Part shown: positions 23,718 through 32,043 of the stretch, in pieces
Layout of the letters: the number at the start of each line of letters is the position of its first letter
How positions within the stretch are numbered: position 1 is the stretch's first letter
Program-made: the position numbers and the translations under genes
Notes under the pieces: model-generated
What the model was told of the DNA's origin: nothing
The model's input: only the letters and a program-made list of their open reading frames with translations
Databases searched by the model: none
Assembly (NCBI GenBank): GCA_963668115.1
Contig: OY764147.1
Location: 2,948,176 to 3,012,175, forward strand
Direction of reading: 5' to 3'
From: Plut-88900 sp963668115
GTDB lineage: Bacteria; Chloroflexota; Dehalococcoidia; Plut-88900
DNA length: 64,000 nucleotides

Positions 23718-24953
23718 TCAGTCAGCCTTGGCCAGGGCCAGCGTCACCTCGTAGAGAACGTCGAGACCGGGCAGTATGTCCTCCCAGTAGGTCAGCTCGT
23801 CCGGCGAATGGCTCTTCCCCCCGACGCTCGGGACAAAGATCATCCCCGCATTGGTTACTTGCGCTATGTGGGAGGTATCGTGAACGGCCCGGCTGTAGGC
23901 ATCCATCCTGTCAAGCCCCAGCTTGTCACAGGCCGACGCAATGGCCGACTTCACCTCCCCCGACATGTTCACAGCCGGGATGTACTCCAGGTTCTCGATG
24001 TCGAACTCCACCCCCCGCTCTAGTGCCACGGCGGTGATCATGTCGTCGATCTCCTGGATTGCCGCGTCCAGTGTGGCAGGTGATGTGTCCCGGACATCGG
24101 TAGTAAAGGTGACCTCGTTTGGTACGATGTTCATGGCCCCGGGCTTGACCTGTAGGATCCCGACCGTACACACCAGCGACCCGTCAGGGTCCCCCCGCCC
24201 AACCCGCTCAATCTCCTGCACCATCCGGGCTACGGGGACCAGCGCGTCTGTGCGGCGGTCCATGGGCGTCGCGCCAGCATGGTCGGCAACCCCGTACACC
24301 TTGACCCGCTTGTGGCTAGATCCCGTAATAGCCTGAACAATGCCAATCGGCTTCGAGTTCTCCTCCAGCCTCCCGCTCTGCTCCACGTGAAGCTCTATGA
24401 AGTTCTTTACTTCGCCTTCGCGAAGTTGGATATCCCCAGTGCTCCCTGAAGTCTCGATTCCCTTCAATGCTTCGGTCAGCGTCACGCCGTTATCGTCCTT
24501 GATGTCCTTGATCTCGTCCCACTCAATCCGACCCGCCATCACAGCACTTCCGAGGGTCCCCTTCCGAAACCGAGCGCCCTCCTCATCAGTAAACACTACT
24601 ACCTCGATGGGATGCAGCGTCTCGATACCCTCGTCGTTAAGAGTGCGGACTATCTCCAGTGGGCCCATCACCCCCGTCGGCCCGTCGTAATCGCCTCCAT
24701 TGGGAACGCTGTCGATGTGAGATCCCATCATCACGATGGGTGCGTCCGGGTCCCGACCCTCCCGCCGCGCCCGGATGTTGCCAATAGCATCCACCCGCAC
24801 CTCCAGCCCAATGCTCTCCATTATCCCCATCGTCAGCTTCCGCCCCTCAATGTCTGCGGGTGAAAGGGCAAATCTCGACACCCCGCCCTCCGGCACCCGA
24901 CCAATCTTCGCCAGCACCTGCATATCGTTCTTGAACCGTTCCAGATTGGGCAT
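23718..24953 (-). CDS. M20-family amidohydrolase (N-carbamoyl-L-amino acid hydrolase / allantoate amidohydrolase type)
   Basis: 411 residues. The zinc-site residues are visible: GSHIDSVPNGGDYDGPTGV (His, Asp), FTDEEGARF (Glu-Glu), ELHVEQS (His) and GKSHSPDE (His). The lid domain contains NIVPNEVTFTTDVR. Such enzymes split a carbamoyl or ureido C-N bond of amino-acid-like substrates in hydantoin or purine breakdown; the exact substrate cannot be read. The start ATG at 24953 is chosen because GGAGG lies 8 nt upstream; a start at 24971 would use the Shine-Dalgarno region itself. Confidence 0.88.
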   Translation of the reverse strand: MPNLERFKNDMQVLAKIGRVPEGGVSRFALSPADIEGRKLTMGIMESIGLEVRVDAIGNIRARREGRDPDAPIVMMGSHIDSVPNGGDYDGPTGVMGPLEIVRTLNDEGIETLHPIEVVVFTDEEGARFRKGTLGSAVMAGRIEWDEIKDIKDDNGVTLTEALKGIETSGSTGDIQLREGEVKNFIELHVEQSGRLEENSKPIGIVQAITGSSHKRVKVYGVADHAGATPMDRRTDALVPVARMVQEIERVGRGDPDGSLVCTVGILQVKPGAMNIVPNEVTFTTDVRDTSPATLDAAIQEIDDMITAVALERGVEFDIENLEYIPAVNMSGEVKSAIASACDKLGLDRMDAYSRAVHDTSHIAQVTNAGMIFVPSVGGKSHSPDELTYWEDILPGLDVLYEVTLALAKAD

Positions 24954-24992
24954 TAAAGCTTCCTCCATCAATAGAATCCGATCGATAGACGA

Positions 24993-25868
24993 TTATCGTC
25001 GTGAAAACTCGAAGCGATCTCCGCATGCCGTACAGAACCTCGCGTCGCTGCGGTTGACATCCCCACAGTTACTGCAATGGATGGGGAGAGTAGTTGACAC
25101 AGGTACCGCTCCGCAATAGCTGCAATATCTGCTGATAATGGTGATGAAATGGTGGCAGTTAGGGCATTCCATTTTCGGATAGTTGCGCCGATATCGGAAG
25201 GGGGATATGCGCTTGGCCCATGCAAACCGGCCCAGTGTCCATACAAGCCCTATGCCAATGAATACAAGGCTGAACAGAGGTTGAGCGAATACTGCTACGT
25301 TGAAAAGACCGTGGATAGCGGCCGCAGCCGTCAGACCAGCGACGACCCGCAGGAAGTGGTGTTGTCCTTTTTGCGCTCGATTGCCCAGCGCATAGCCCCA
25401 GAAAGCTCCGAATATTACATGTCCCAAGGTGCTCAGTGGCGCCCGTACGATCATCACTTCCGGCCCGAAGCTGTATACATAGAGCAGATTTTCAAGCGAC
25501 GCAAAGCCGAGGCTGGCGGCAGCGGAGTAAACCAACCCATCCATCGGCTCTTCAAAGTAGAGGGACCTGTATACGAAGAAGCGTACCGCCAAAAACTTGC
25601 TGAATTCCTCCACCGGTCCGACCACCGCGAACATGACAATTGCTACGTCGAGCATAGTGGTTGGGTCGCTGTCAAGCAGGCGATCGTTCAACACTAAGAG
25701 TTCAACAATGCCCGCGGGGATGGTGGAGAGCATGCCAAGGAAGAAAGTCTTGGCTAGGAGGCGCTTGGGCTCAGGGCGGTAAACGTTGCGCTTGGCGAAG
25801 AACCATAACCAAAAGATGCCCGGAGTGAAAGCCACGGTTACGAACATCAGGAATGTAGCTAGTCCCAT
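24993..25868 (-). CDS. PrsW-family intramembrane protease-like protein with zinc-ribbon tail
   Basis: 291 residues. The membrane part (about residues 1-220, seven or eight segments) carries the PrsW motifs VGPVEEFSKFLAVR (Glu-Glu), GFASLENLLY (Glu), LGHVIFGAFWGY (His) and AIHGLFNV (His). The C-terminal 70 residues hold two Cys4 zinc ribbons (CPNC...CSYC and CSNC...CTAC). PrsW proteases cleave membrane anti-sigma factors; none is seen here. It follows the RDD/zinc-ribbon gene by 10 nt, and both carry similar zinc ribbons, suggesting a shared partner. Confidence 0.8.
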   Translation of the reverse strand: MGLATFLMFVTVAFTPGIFWLWFFAKRNVYRPEPKRLLAKTFFLGMLSTIPAGIVELLVLNDRLLDSDPTTMLDVAIVMFAVVGPVEEFSKFLAVRFFVYRSLYFEEPMDGLVYSAAASLGFASLENLLYVYSFGPEVMIVRAPLSTLGHVIFGAFWGYALGNRAQKGQHHFLRVVAGLTAAAAIHGLFNVAVFAQPLFSLVFIGIGLVWTLGRFAWAKRISPFRYRRNYPKMECPNCHHFITIISRYCSYCGAVPVSTTLPIHCSNCGDVNRSDARFCTACGDRFEFSRR

Positions 25869-25878
25869 GTCCGGCAGT

Positions 25879-26730
25879 CTACCGCTTGAAAACTACCACG
25901 GTGTCGCAGATCAGGTCGTGAAGTCCCCTCTTATCGTCCCGGAAGGCGATCATCAGAAAACCGATTCCTAACAAAAGAAGCGACAATCCCGCGGCCAAAA
26001 TTCTAATGAATGCTCTGCCCGGGCCGAGCTTTGAGCCATCTGGCCGTAGTACACGAATACTAGTAATACGATGACCGAGAGTACCCGCCCACAGGGATAT
26101 GGTAATGGTGAAGTAAGAAATGCTTGTGAAGAGAGAAAGCAGATAGTATAGGGTCGTGGCTCTGTCAGAAGGATCACTCACCGGGTTGTTCACGTCGTAG
26201 AAGCCGGGGTCGACCATTGCTACAACTATGAGAAAGATGACTACGTCTGCTAGAAAAAGGATTATCCAATCAATGATATATGCCACGAGCCTTATCCAAA
26301 AACCGGCGGGCCTGCCGTAGCTCTCTGTTCTGGCACTGGCGCCCCAAGTCTCATCCATTGGTAGGCCGCAGGAGAAGCAAAATGCGCTCTCTGATTCGTT
26401 GACGTTATTGCAACGTGGGCAGACTAATGGTGCGGTCGGGTCTTGGTATCCATAAGAACTCGATTCTTCATGGCGGGGTGGTGGCGGAGGTTCGTAACGA
26501 TGCCACGATGGCTCAGATGGGGGTGAAGTGGCACTGCCCACCTCGTCCGCTGACCCCGACGGGTGGCTGTCTGCTGCTATGGCAGTCCCGCAGCGTTGGC
26601 AAAACGAGCTCTCAGGAGAGTTTGGAGTGGCGCAGTTTGGGCATACTGTTTGCAACCTCGATCCGCACTGGATGCAGTAGATATGCTCTTTGTCGGTAGG
26701 GCGTCCGCATTGTGGGCAGGATTGTTGCAT
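25879..26730 (-). CDS. zinc-ribbon RDD-family membrane protein
   Basis: 283 residues. The N-terminus has two Cys4 ribbons (CPQCGRP...CIQCG; CPNCATP...CQRCG), a Pro/Ser/Glu-rich linker, and a third ribbon (CPRCNN...CFSCG). The C-terminal RDD domain starts at GFWIRLVAYIIDW and has three to four membrane segments, ending with GLHDLICDTVVV. RDD domains are of uncertain function, possibly transport or anchoring. It is upstream of and probably co-transcribed with the PrsW-like gene. Confidence 0.82.
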   Translation of the reverse strand: MQQSCPQCGRPTDKEHIYCIQCGSRLQTVCPNCATPNSPESSFCQRCGTAIAADSHPSGSADEVGSATSPPSEPSWHRYEPPPPPRHEESSSYGYQDPTAPLVCPRCNNVNESESAFCFSCGLPMDETWGASARTESYGRPAGFWIRLVAYIIDWIILFLADVVIFLIVVAMVDPGFYDVNNPVSDPSDRATTLYYLLSLFTSISYFTITISLWAGTLGHRITSIRVLRPDGSKLGPGRAFIRILAAGLSLLLLGIGFLMIAFRDDKRGLHDLICDTVVVFKR

Positions 26731-26803
26731 GGTTTCGCTAGATTATGCGTAACATAAAGTAGATTTGGGCATTGGTCGCGTATGGTTATTTAGTAGTATC
26801 TAC

Positions 26804-28474
26804 CTAAAACGAACCGTCTATAACCACGTCCACCAGAGCCGGCTTCCCTGAGGCCAGTGCCCTCTCAATGGCGGGCCGTACCTCGTCTCCCTTGTTGACC
26901 TGCACGCCGTCGACCCCCAAGCTTTCAGCAATCCTGGCAAAGTCCAGTGCCGGACCTCCCAAGTCAACCGAGTGGAGCTTGGCCCGGGCCTCGGGACCCA
27001 GGACGCGCATGGTGTTCAGCTTGAGTATCCGGTATGTGGCGTTGTTGCAGATGACCCAGACCACGGGAATCCGGTGGTGTGCCGCCGTCCAAAGGCCCTG
27101 TATGGAATACATGGCGTTGCCGTCCCCCACCACCCCGACAACCGGCCTGTCGGGCCAGGCAAGCTTGACCCCCATAGCCATAGGCAGCGCATCCCCGAGA
27201 CTCCCGTCGTTGTCACGCACGGCGAGGTAAGACTCCGCATCTCCGAAATCAATCAGGTCTCTCAACGCCATGGAAGCGGTAATGCCGCCGTCGACTATTA
27301 CCGTGTCGCGGGGAATCGCCTCTTTAAGCTCCATCATCAGCCGGGAGTCCGACATCGGGTCGCTGTCCCTGCGGCTATGGGCCCGCTCCCAGATCACCTC
27401 TCGCCTTCTCTGGTTAGCGTCGGAAATGCTTGCTGCCCGCTCCCGAGCTGCAGCCTTGTCGTCACCAGTCATTTTCTCGGCCACTGCACTGTTCAACTCC
27501 ACTAGTGCGGCCTTGATATCCGCCAGGATTCCGATGTCCGTCGGCTGGTTCTTGCCAATCTCCCAGGGGTCGGTGTCTAGATGTATGACCTTTGATGACG
27601 GGTTGATTATCTCGTCCGGAGTGTAGAAGAGCTGCGAGACAAAATTGGCCCCGATGGACATGACCACGTCGGCATCCTTGAGCACCTCGTGGGCCTTGGG
27701 AACGTCTGTCCACATGCCGCCCTCGAAGAGGGGGTGATCGGAGGGGAACGCATTCTCAGCCCGGATCCGGTTCTCTGTCACCCGTGCCCCGACAAGCTCG
27801 GCCAGTTCAACCGCCTCCCCCAGCGCCCCACACCTCGACACCCGGAACCCGAGAAAGAGCACCGGGCTTTTGGCCCCGGCTAGCAGGGTAGCCGCCCGGT
27901 CTATGGCCTCGGGGTCGGGCCTCAGACCCGACGCAACCCAAGTAGGCCTCCCGACCTCAATGTCTGCCTCCCTGCCCAGCACGTCCTGGGGCAGGGACAG
28001 AAAGGTCGGGCCCTGGGGCTGCTGGCCGGACATCTTGAAAGCCCGGTGAAACATCAGCGGGATGTCTTGAGGGTGCTGCACCTCGGCGCTCCACTTGGTG
28101 AAGGGCTTCGTCATCCCGACCAGGTCGCCGGATAGGCCCGGCTCTCGTTGGATGAGTCGAGTGTCCTGCTGGCCGGCAGTCACCACCATGTTGAAGTCGG
28201 CGACGTTTGCGTTGTAGAGCGCACTTATGGCGTTGGCTACGCCCGGCGCGGTGTGCACGTTGACAAGTCCCGTCTTCCCCGACGCCCATGAATACCCTCC
28301 GGCCATACCCATTGCCACGGTCTCGTGGAGGGCCAGCATATACTTGATACGCGGGTGCTCGTAGAGGGCGTCCATGAAGACGACCTCCGTGGAGCCGGGG
28401 TTCCCGAAAACGTACTCAACATCATGCGCGTCGAGCACCTGCATCAGGGCGTCTATTCCTGTCATCCTGGGCAT
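26804..28474 (-). CDS. thiamine-diphosphate-dependent decarboxylase / acetolactate synthase-like enzyme
   Basis: 556 residues from MPRMTGIDALM (ATG at 28474, AAAGGAAC upstream). Domains in order: Pyr domain with the activating Glu in ALHETVAMGMAGGYS, a middle Rossmann-like domain, and the PP domain with the ThDP/Mg motif GDGNAMYSIQ...NN. It resembles benzoylformate decarboxylase and related 2-oxoacid enzymes more than biosynthetic IlvB, and there is no small regulatory subunit next to it. The substrate is unresolved. Confidence 0.85.
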   Translation of the reverse strand: MPRMTGIDALMQVLDAHDVEYVFGNPGSTEVVFMDALYEHPRIKYMLALHETVAMGMAGGYSWASGKTGLVNVHTAPGVANAISALYNANVADFNMVVTAGQQDTRLIQREPGLSGDLVGMTKPFTKWSAEVQHPQDIPLMFHRAFKMSGQQPQGPTFLSLPQDVLGREADIEVGRPTWVASGLRPDPEAIDRAATLLAGAKSPVLFLGFRVSRCGALGEAVELAELVGARVTENRIRAENAFPSDHPLFEGGMWTDVPKAHEVLKDADVVMSIGANFVSQLFYTPDEIINPSSKVIHLDTDPWEIGKNQPTDIGILADIKAALVELNSAVAEKMTGDDKAAARERAASISDANQRRREVIWERAHSRRDSDPMSDSRLMMELKEAIPRDTVIVDGGITASMALRDLIDFGDAESYLAVRDNDGSLGDALPMAMGVKLAWPDRPVVGVVGDGNAMYSIQGLWTAAHHRIPVVWVICNNATYRILKLNTMRVLGPEARAKLHSVDLGGPALDFARIAESLGVDGVQVNKGDEVRPAIERALASGKPALVDVVIDGSF

Positions 28475-28616
28475 GTGCAGTTCCTTTAATGGGACTGGGG
28501 TATCGGTGGGAATGGTAACACAGGGGAACGATGAGGCCCGTATAGCATTTCGGAAAATTCCACCGGATGTCTGACAGGCTGTGTGCACCGGTGTTCAGAT
28601 GGTATGCTGACAGAGT

Positions 28617-28882
28617 ATGAGAATGACGATCTCACTAGACGACCACCTCGCAAAGCGTGTGCGTAGTGCGGCGAAGGCTAAGGGCATTAGCGTTAGTGCC
28701 TTCATAGCCGAGACACTGGCTGACGCACTGAAACGAGATGAAACATCCGAGGAGAAGCCATTTCGATTGGTCACTGTGCGAGGAGGTAGACCCTGCTCCG
28801 GCATAAACTCGACCGGCCTAGGGAACTAGATGTGTGGGATGATGTGGCCAGATACAGGCGCGATATCGTTGATTCTATGTGA
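28617..28882 (+). pseudogene. frameshifted ribbon-helix-helix (CopG/VapB-like) antitoxin
   Basis: The open frame encodes MRMTISLDDHLAKRVRSAAKAKGISVSAFI..., a clear RHH fold, and stops early after GINSTGLGN (28829). If one base is added near 28812 the reading continues as DRPRELDVWDDVARYRRDIV and ends DSM with TGA at 28880-28882, the usual C-terminal tail of VapB-type antitoxins. So the gene has lost one base, or the assembly has an error there. No intact VapC follows. Confidence 0.75.
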
Positions 28883-29098
28883 TACGTTCCGATGTGTGTG
28901 GCGTGCAACTTATGTCTCCAGTGGTTTTCTCGGGTCACAGAGCAGGCGGCAGCTTGAGCAACCCTCCAAAGGTCTCCATACTTGACTTGCAACCTTTCCT
29001 AACTCACAACATCTAGATCGCCCGCCTCCCGTTGACGCCCCTCCCCCCGCACCCTACACTCTCTCCCACAATTTGCTGTGACAAAGAGAGGCGGACCA
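28883..29098 (+). other. intergenic region, possible VapC remnant
   Basis: Read from GTG at 28879, the sequence gives IRSDVCGVQLMSPVVFSG and then SNPPKVS, faintly like a PIN toxin (start, then the internal VLSGFLR-VTNP segment) after a deletion. This is speculative; no intact gene is present. A Shine-Dalgarno-like AGAGAGGCGG before 29099 belongs to the next gene. Confidence 0.25.
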
Positions 29099-29557
29099 AT
29101 GCAACTGAGCGCTCGACTGGAAGAATTCCTGAAGAAACCGAACCTCGGCATACTAGCCACCCTGCGCAAGGACGGCTCCCCGCATCTGACCGTTGTCTGG
29201 TACGAGTGGAGCAACGGCGAGGTGCTTCTGACCGTCACCGACACCCGCGTCAAGTACAAGAACGTTCTGCGAGACCCCCGCGTCTCCTTGGCTGTCACCG
29301 CCAACGAGCACCCCTACAAAGAGGTAGTGTTGGAAGGCATCGCCGAGGTCACCGCTGAAGGCGGCCCCGAGCTATTCCGTCGCCTCGCCCTAAGGTATGA
29401 CGGCCCCGTGGAGGGCGACAAATACGCCAACTATTCCAATTCCCGCGACAACCGCCTCATCATGAAGTTCAAGCCCACCCGAATCATGCGCTGGGACTTC
29501 GCCCACGAAGACGACGACCATAACCCCTGGGGCTACAATCGAAATCTCGGCACCTAG
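29099..29557 (+). CDS. PPOX-class (pyridoxamine 5'-phosphate oxidase-fold) flavin/F420-dependent oxidoreductase
   Basis: 152 residues. The split-barrel fold is recognised from EEFLKKPNLGILATLRKDGSPHLTVVWYEW, then VKYKNVLRDPRVSLAVT and the C-terminal PTRIMRWDF. Members bind FMN or F420. ATG at 29099 follows AGAGAGGCGGACC. A second, different PPOX protein is encoded at 39218-39634. Substrate unknown. Confidence 0.82.
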   Translation: MQLSARLEEFLKKPNLGILATLRKDGSPHLTVVWYEWSNGEVLLTVTDTRVKYKNVLRDPRVSLAVTANEHPYKEVVLEGIAEVTAEGGPELFRRLALRYDGPVEGDKYANYSNSRDNRLIMKFKPTRIMRWDFAHEDDDHNPWGYNRNLGT

Positions 29558-29586
29558 CAAGCCCTGTTAGCAACAAGGGAAACACA

Positions 29587-30591
29587 ATGAAAAAAGGAAT
29601 CTTGGAACGACTTGCCGAAGGGGTAGTCCTCGGAGACGGCGGATACATCCTGGAAATGGAAAAGCGGGGCTACGCAATTGCCGGCCCCTTCACACCCGAG
29701 GTTGTCCTGGAGCACCCGACTGCCGTGCAGGAGTTGCACAAGGAGTTCATCCGTGCCGGCAGCGAAGTAATACAGGCCTTCGCCTTCTATGCCAGCCGGG
29801 ACAAGCTGGCCAATGTCGGATATGGTGAGAAAGTCCTTGACCTCAACAGGCAGGCCGTCAGGATAGCTAATGAAGTGGCAGGGGACGATGTCTTGGTGAC
29901 CGGCAACCTCAGCACAACCTGGTCCTATAAGCAGGGTGATGCCGACTCCCGGGAAATCGCCCGACGCCAGTTCGAGGAGCAGCTCCGGGTGCAGGTAGAT
30001 GAGGGCGTCGACTTCATCATCGGCGAGCTGTTCTTCGACCTCGAAGAAGCGCTGATCGCGCTGGATGTCGCCAAGGCCACCGGCCTTCCCGTGATGATGA
30101 CCATGGCCTATTTCAAGGACAAGTACAGCCGCGAGGGCAAGGACCCCGCCGAGTGCGCCAGGGCCCTCAGCGAGAACGGCGCCGACATCGTTGGCATTAA
30201 CTGTGGCCGGGGGCCCGACCAGATGCTCCCTCTCGTCAAGGAAATGCGTGACGCCGTCGACGGCTACGTCGCTATCCAGGCCGTCGCCTACGCCACGACC
30301 GACGACGTCCCATTCTGCGGCGGCCTCCCCGGCTTCCCCGACGGCATGGAACCCTACCAGGTCGACCGGTTCAAGATGGCTGATTATGCCCTTCAGGCCA
30401 GGGACATGGGTATCAACTACATCGGGGGGTGCTGCGGCTCAGTTGCCGTGCACATCAGGGAGATGGCCCGGGCGTTGGGCAAACCCGTACAGGAGCGCAA
30501 GGTCTGGACCGCCGACTACGCCAGCCCCATGTCGGCTACGGAGGAGTGGAAGGACTACCGGGCGGAGTCGGGGGAGCGGTACAACCCCTAG
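29587..30591 (+). CDS. homocysteine S-methyltransferase-family protein (betaine-homocysteine methyltransferase-like)
   Basis: 334 residues. A TIM barrel beginning LERLAEGVVLGDGGYILEMEKRG, with the zinc-binding cysteines in VGINCGRGP and the paired cysteines in IGGCCGS. The family transfers a methyl group to a thiol using zinc; BHMT-type members use betaine or dimethylsulfonio compounds. The stop codon shares CTAG with the convergent gene at 30588. Confidence 0.85.
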   Translation: MKKGILERLAEGVVLGDGGYILEMEKRGYAIAGPFTPEVVLEHPTAVQELHKEFIRAGSEVIQAFAFYASRDKLANVGYGEKVLDLNRQAVRIANEVAGDDVLVTGNLSTTWSYKQGDADSREIARRQFEEQLRVQVDEGVDFIIGELFFDLEEALIALDVAKATGLPVMMTMAYFKDKYSREGKDPAECARALSENGADIVGINCGRGPDQMLPLVKEMRDAVDGYVAIQAVAYATTDDVPFCGGLPGFPDGMEPYQVDRFKMADYALQARDMGINYIGGCCGSVAVHIREMARALGKPVQERKVWTADYASPMSATEEWKDYRAESGERYNP

Positions 30592-31625
30592 GGAACGGTC
30601 AGCACCAGCTTCCCGAACACGTCCCGACCCTCCATCGCCCGGTGCGCGTCCGCCGCCGCCTCCAGCGGGAAAGTCCGGCTCACGATTCCTCGGATCTCTC
30701 CCCGCCGCACCAGGTTAGCGACCTTGGTGAAGTCTGCCCGGCTCCCGGTTGAGGCACCCATCAGCGTCACCTGCGAGGTAAACATCCGACCTATCCGCAG
30801 CGACGCCCGGTGCCCGCCCGTCACCCCACAGTTGACCAGCCGACCCCCGGACTTCAGCGATTTGAAGTTCTCGTCCCAAACCGATCCGCCGATGCTGTCG
30901 AAGACCAGGTCCACACCCTTGCCTCCCGTCAGTTCCATCACCGTACCACTGAATGTGGGGTTTTCGACGTAGTTAATAGTATCGTCTGCGCCCAGGGCCC
31001 GGGCCTTGGCCAGCTTCTCCTCAGTGCTCGCTGTGGTAATCACCCGCGCCCCGACCAGCTTCGCCAGCTTAATCGCCGCGCTTCCCACCCCGCTCCCCGC
31101 CGCCATGATGAGCACGTCCTCTCCCGGCAGCATTCCGCACCGGGTTATCAGGCAGTGCCACGCCGTCTTGTATACGAGCGGTATGGCCGCCGCCTCTTCA
31201 AAGTCCATTTCGTCGGGGATTGCCTCCACGTTGCGGGCCGGTACGCTGACGTACTGGGCATAGCCTCCATTGGTGGTAATCCCAATGCTGCCCCCGACTT
31301 CGCAGCGCTGGTCCTGGCCCGCCTCGCAGGCGACGCACTCCCCGCACGGCAGCGAGTAGTCGACCATCACCCGGTCCCCGACATTCAACCCCTCCACCCC
31401 CGCCCCCATCTCTGCCACCTCACCCGCCAGGTCGCACCCCAGCACGTGGGGAAACTTGTCGATGATGATGCCGTTCCTACCGGCTCGCGCAAAGGTGTCC
31501 AGGTGATTCAATGCCGTCGCCCGGACCCGGATGACGGCCTCGCCGGGGCCGAGGGTGGGGTCGGGCAGGTCTCCAAACGTCAGGACTTCCGGCGGACCCT
31601 GCTGTTCTATGTAGGTAGCCTTCAT
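30588..31625 (-). CDS. MDR-family zinc-type alcohol dehydrogenase / quinone oxidoreductase-like
   Basis: 345 residues. N-terminal GroES-like domain (GCDLAGEVAEMGAGVEGLNVGDRV), a structural-zinc lobe with four cysteines (CGECVACEAGQDQRC), and the NAD(P)-binding AAGSGVGSAAIKLAKLVGA. The catalytic-zinc cysteine position after NHLD is not a Cys, so it may lack catalytic zinc and act as a reductase of activated double bonds or quinones. It converges on and overlaps the methyltransferase stop by 3 nt. Confidence 0.85.
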   Translation of the reverse strand: MKATYIEQQGPPEVLTFGDLPDPTLGPGEAVIRVRATALNHLDTFARAGRNGIIIDKFPHVLGCDLAGEVAEMGAGVEGLNVGDRVMVDYSLPCGECVACEAGQDQRCEVGGSIGITTNGGYAQYVSVPARNVEAIPDEMDFEEAAAIPLVYKTAWHCLITRCGMLPGEDVLIMAAGSGVGSAAIKLAKLVGARVITTASTEEKLAKARALGADDTINYVENPTFSGTVMELTGGKGVDLVFDSIGGSVWDENFKSLKSGGRLVNCGVTGGHRASLRIGRMFTSQVTLMGASTGSRADFTKVANLVRRGEIRGIVSRTFPLEAAADAHRAMEGRDVFGKLVLTVP

Positions 31626-31739
31626 GCTCTCTTCGAAGGAGTGATTTTGGGTATGAGGGTCGGCGGATTATAGCACGCGCTTATCTCCCCCCGAGCTCGG
31701 ACCCGCGTCGTTCGCCCCACCCCCCCATAACCCACCTCC

Positions 31740-31870
31740 GAGGGGAGCCTGTCCGCCTATGGCGGATCATTCCCGACCCCGATCGGGTCGAAGATGTCGA
31801 AGATGCGCCTGGGCGTGCGCCAAGGCGTGAATCCATCCCCGGCGGGGGGCGGTGCAGGACTCCCGGGATT
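31740..31870. repeat. dispersed GTCATTCC-type repeat
   Basis: Begins GAGGGGAGCCTGTCCGCC with a TCCGCC-tat-GGCGGA hairpin, then TCATTCCCGACCCCGATCGG, a doubled GTCGAAGAT, GCGCCTGGGCGTGCGCC, and ends GTGAATCCATCCCCGGCGGG. The opening segment recurs almost exactly at 61535. Confidence 0.7.
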
Positions 31871-31888
31871 TTCCCATTCAGCCGTCAT

Positions 31889-31928
31889 TCAATCAAAACA
31901 CCTACGAGTTCAATCAACGTTCAATCAA
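31889..31928. repeat. TTCAATCAA direct repeats (3 copies)
   Basis: Three copies of the 9-mer TTCAATCAA, with ACGAG(T) before the second and CG before the third. The matching block at 62758-62809 has four copies and the same interspersed bases. Confidence 0.7.
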
Positions 31929-32043
31929 ACACCCACCCCCCACCCAACCGGCCCAACCTGTTGACGCCGCCCCCTCTTGGACATTACCTTGTCCCCGCAA
32001 CGGGCAGACCGGGTCCCCCATTCAACAACTCGGGAGAAGCATC

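Larger units (their letters stand above)
31626..32043. other. intergenic repeat field
   Basis: No gene. It holds a dispersed repeat (31740-31870), TTCAATCAA direct repeats (31889-31928) and a C-rich stretch. The Shine-Dalgarno GGGAGAAG at the end serves the gene at 32044. Confidence 0.6.
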
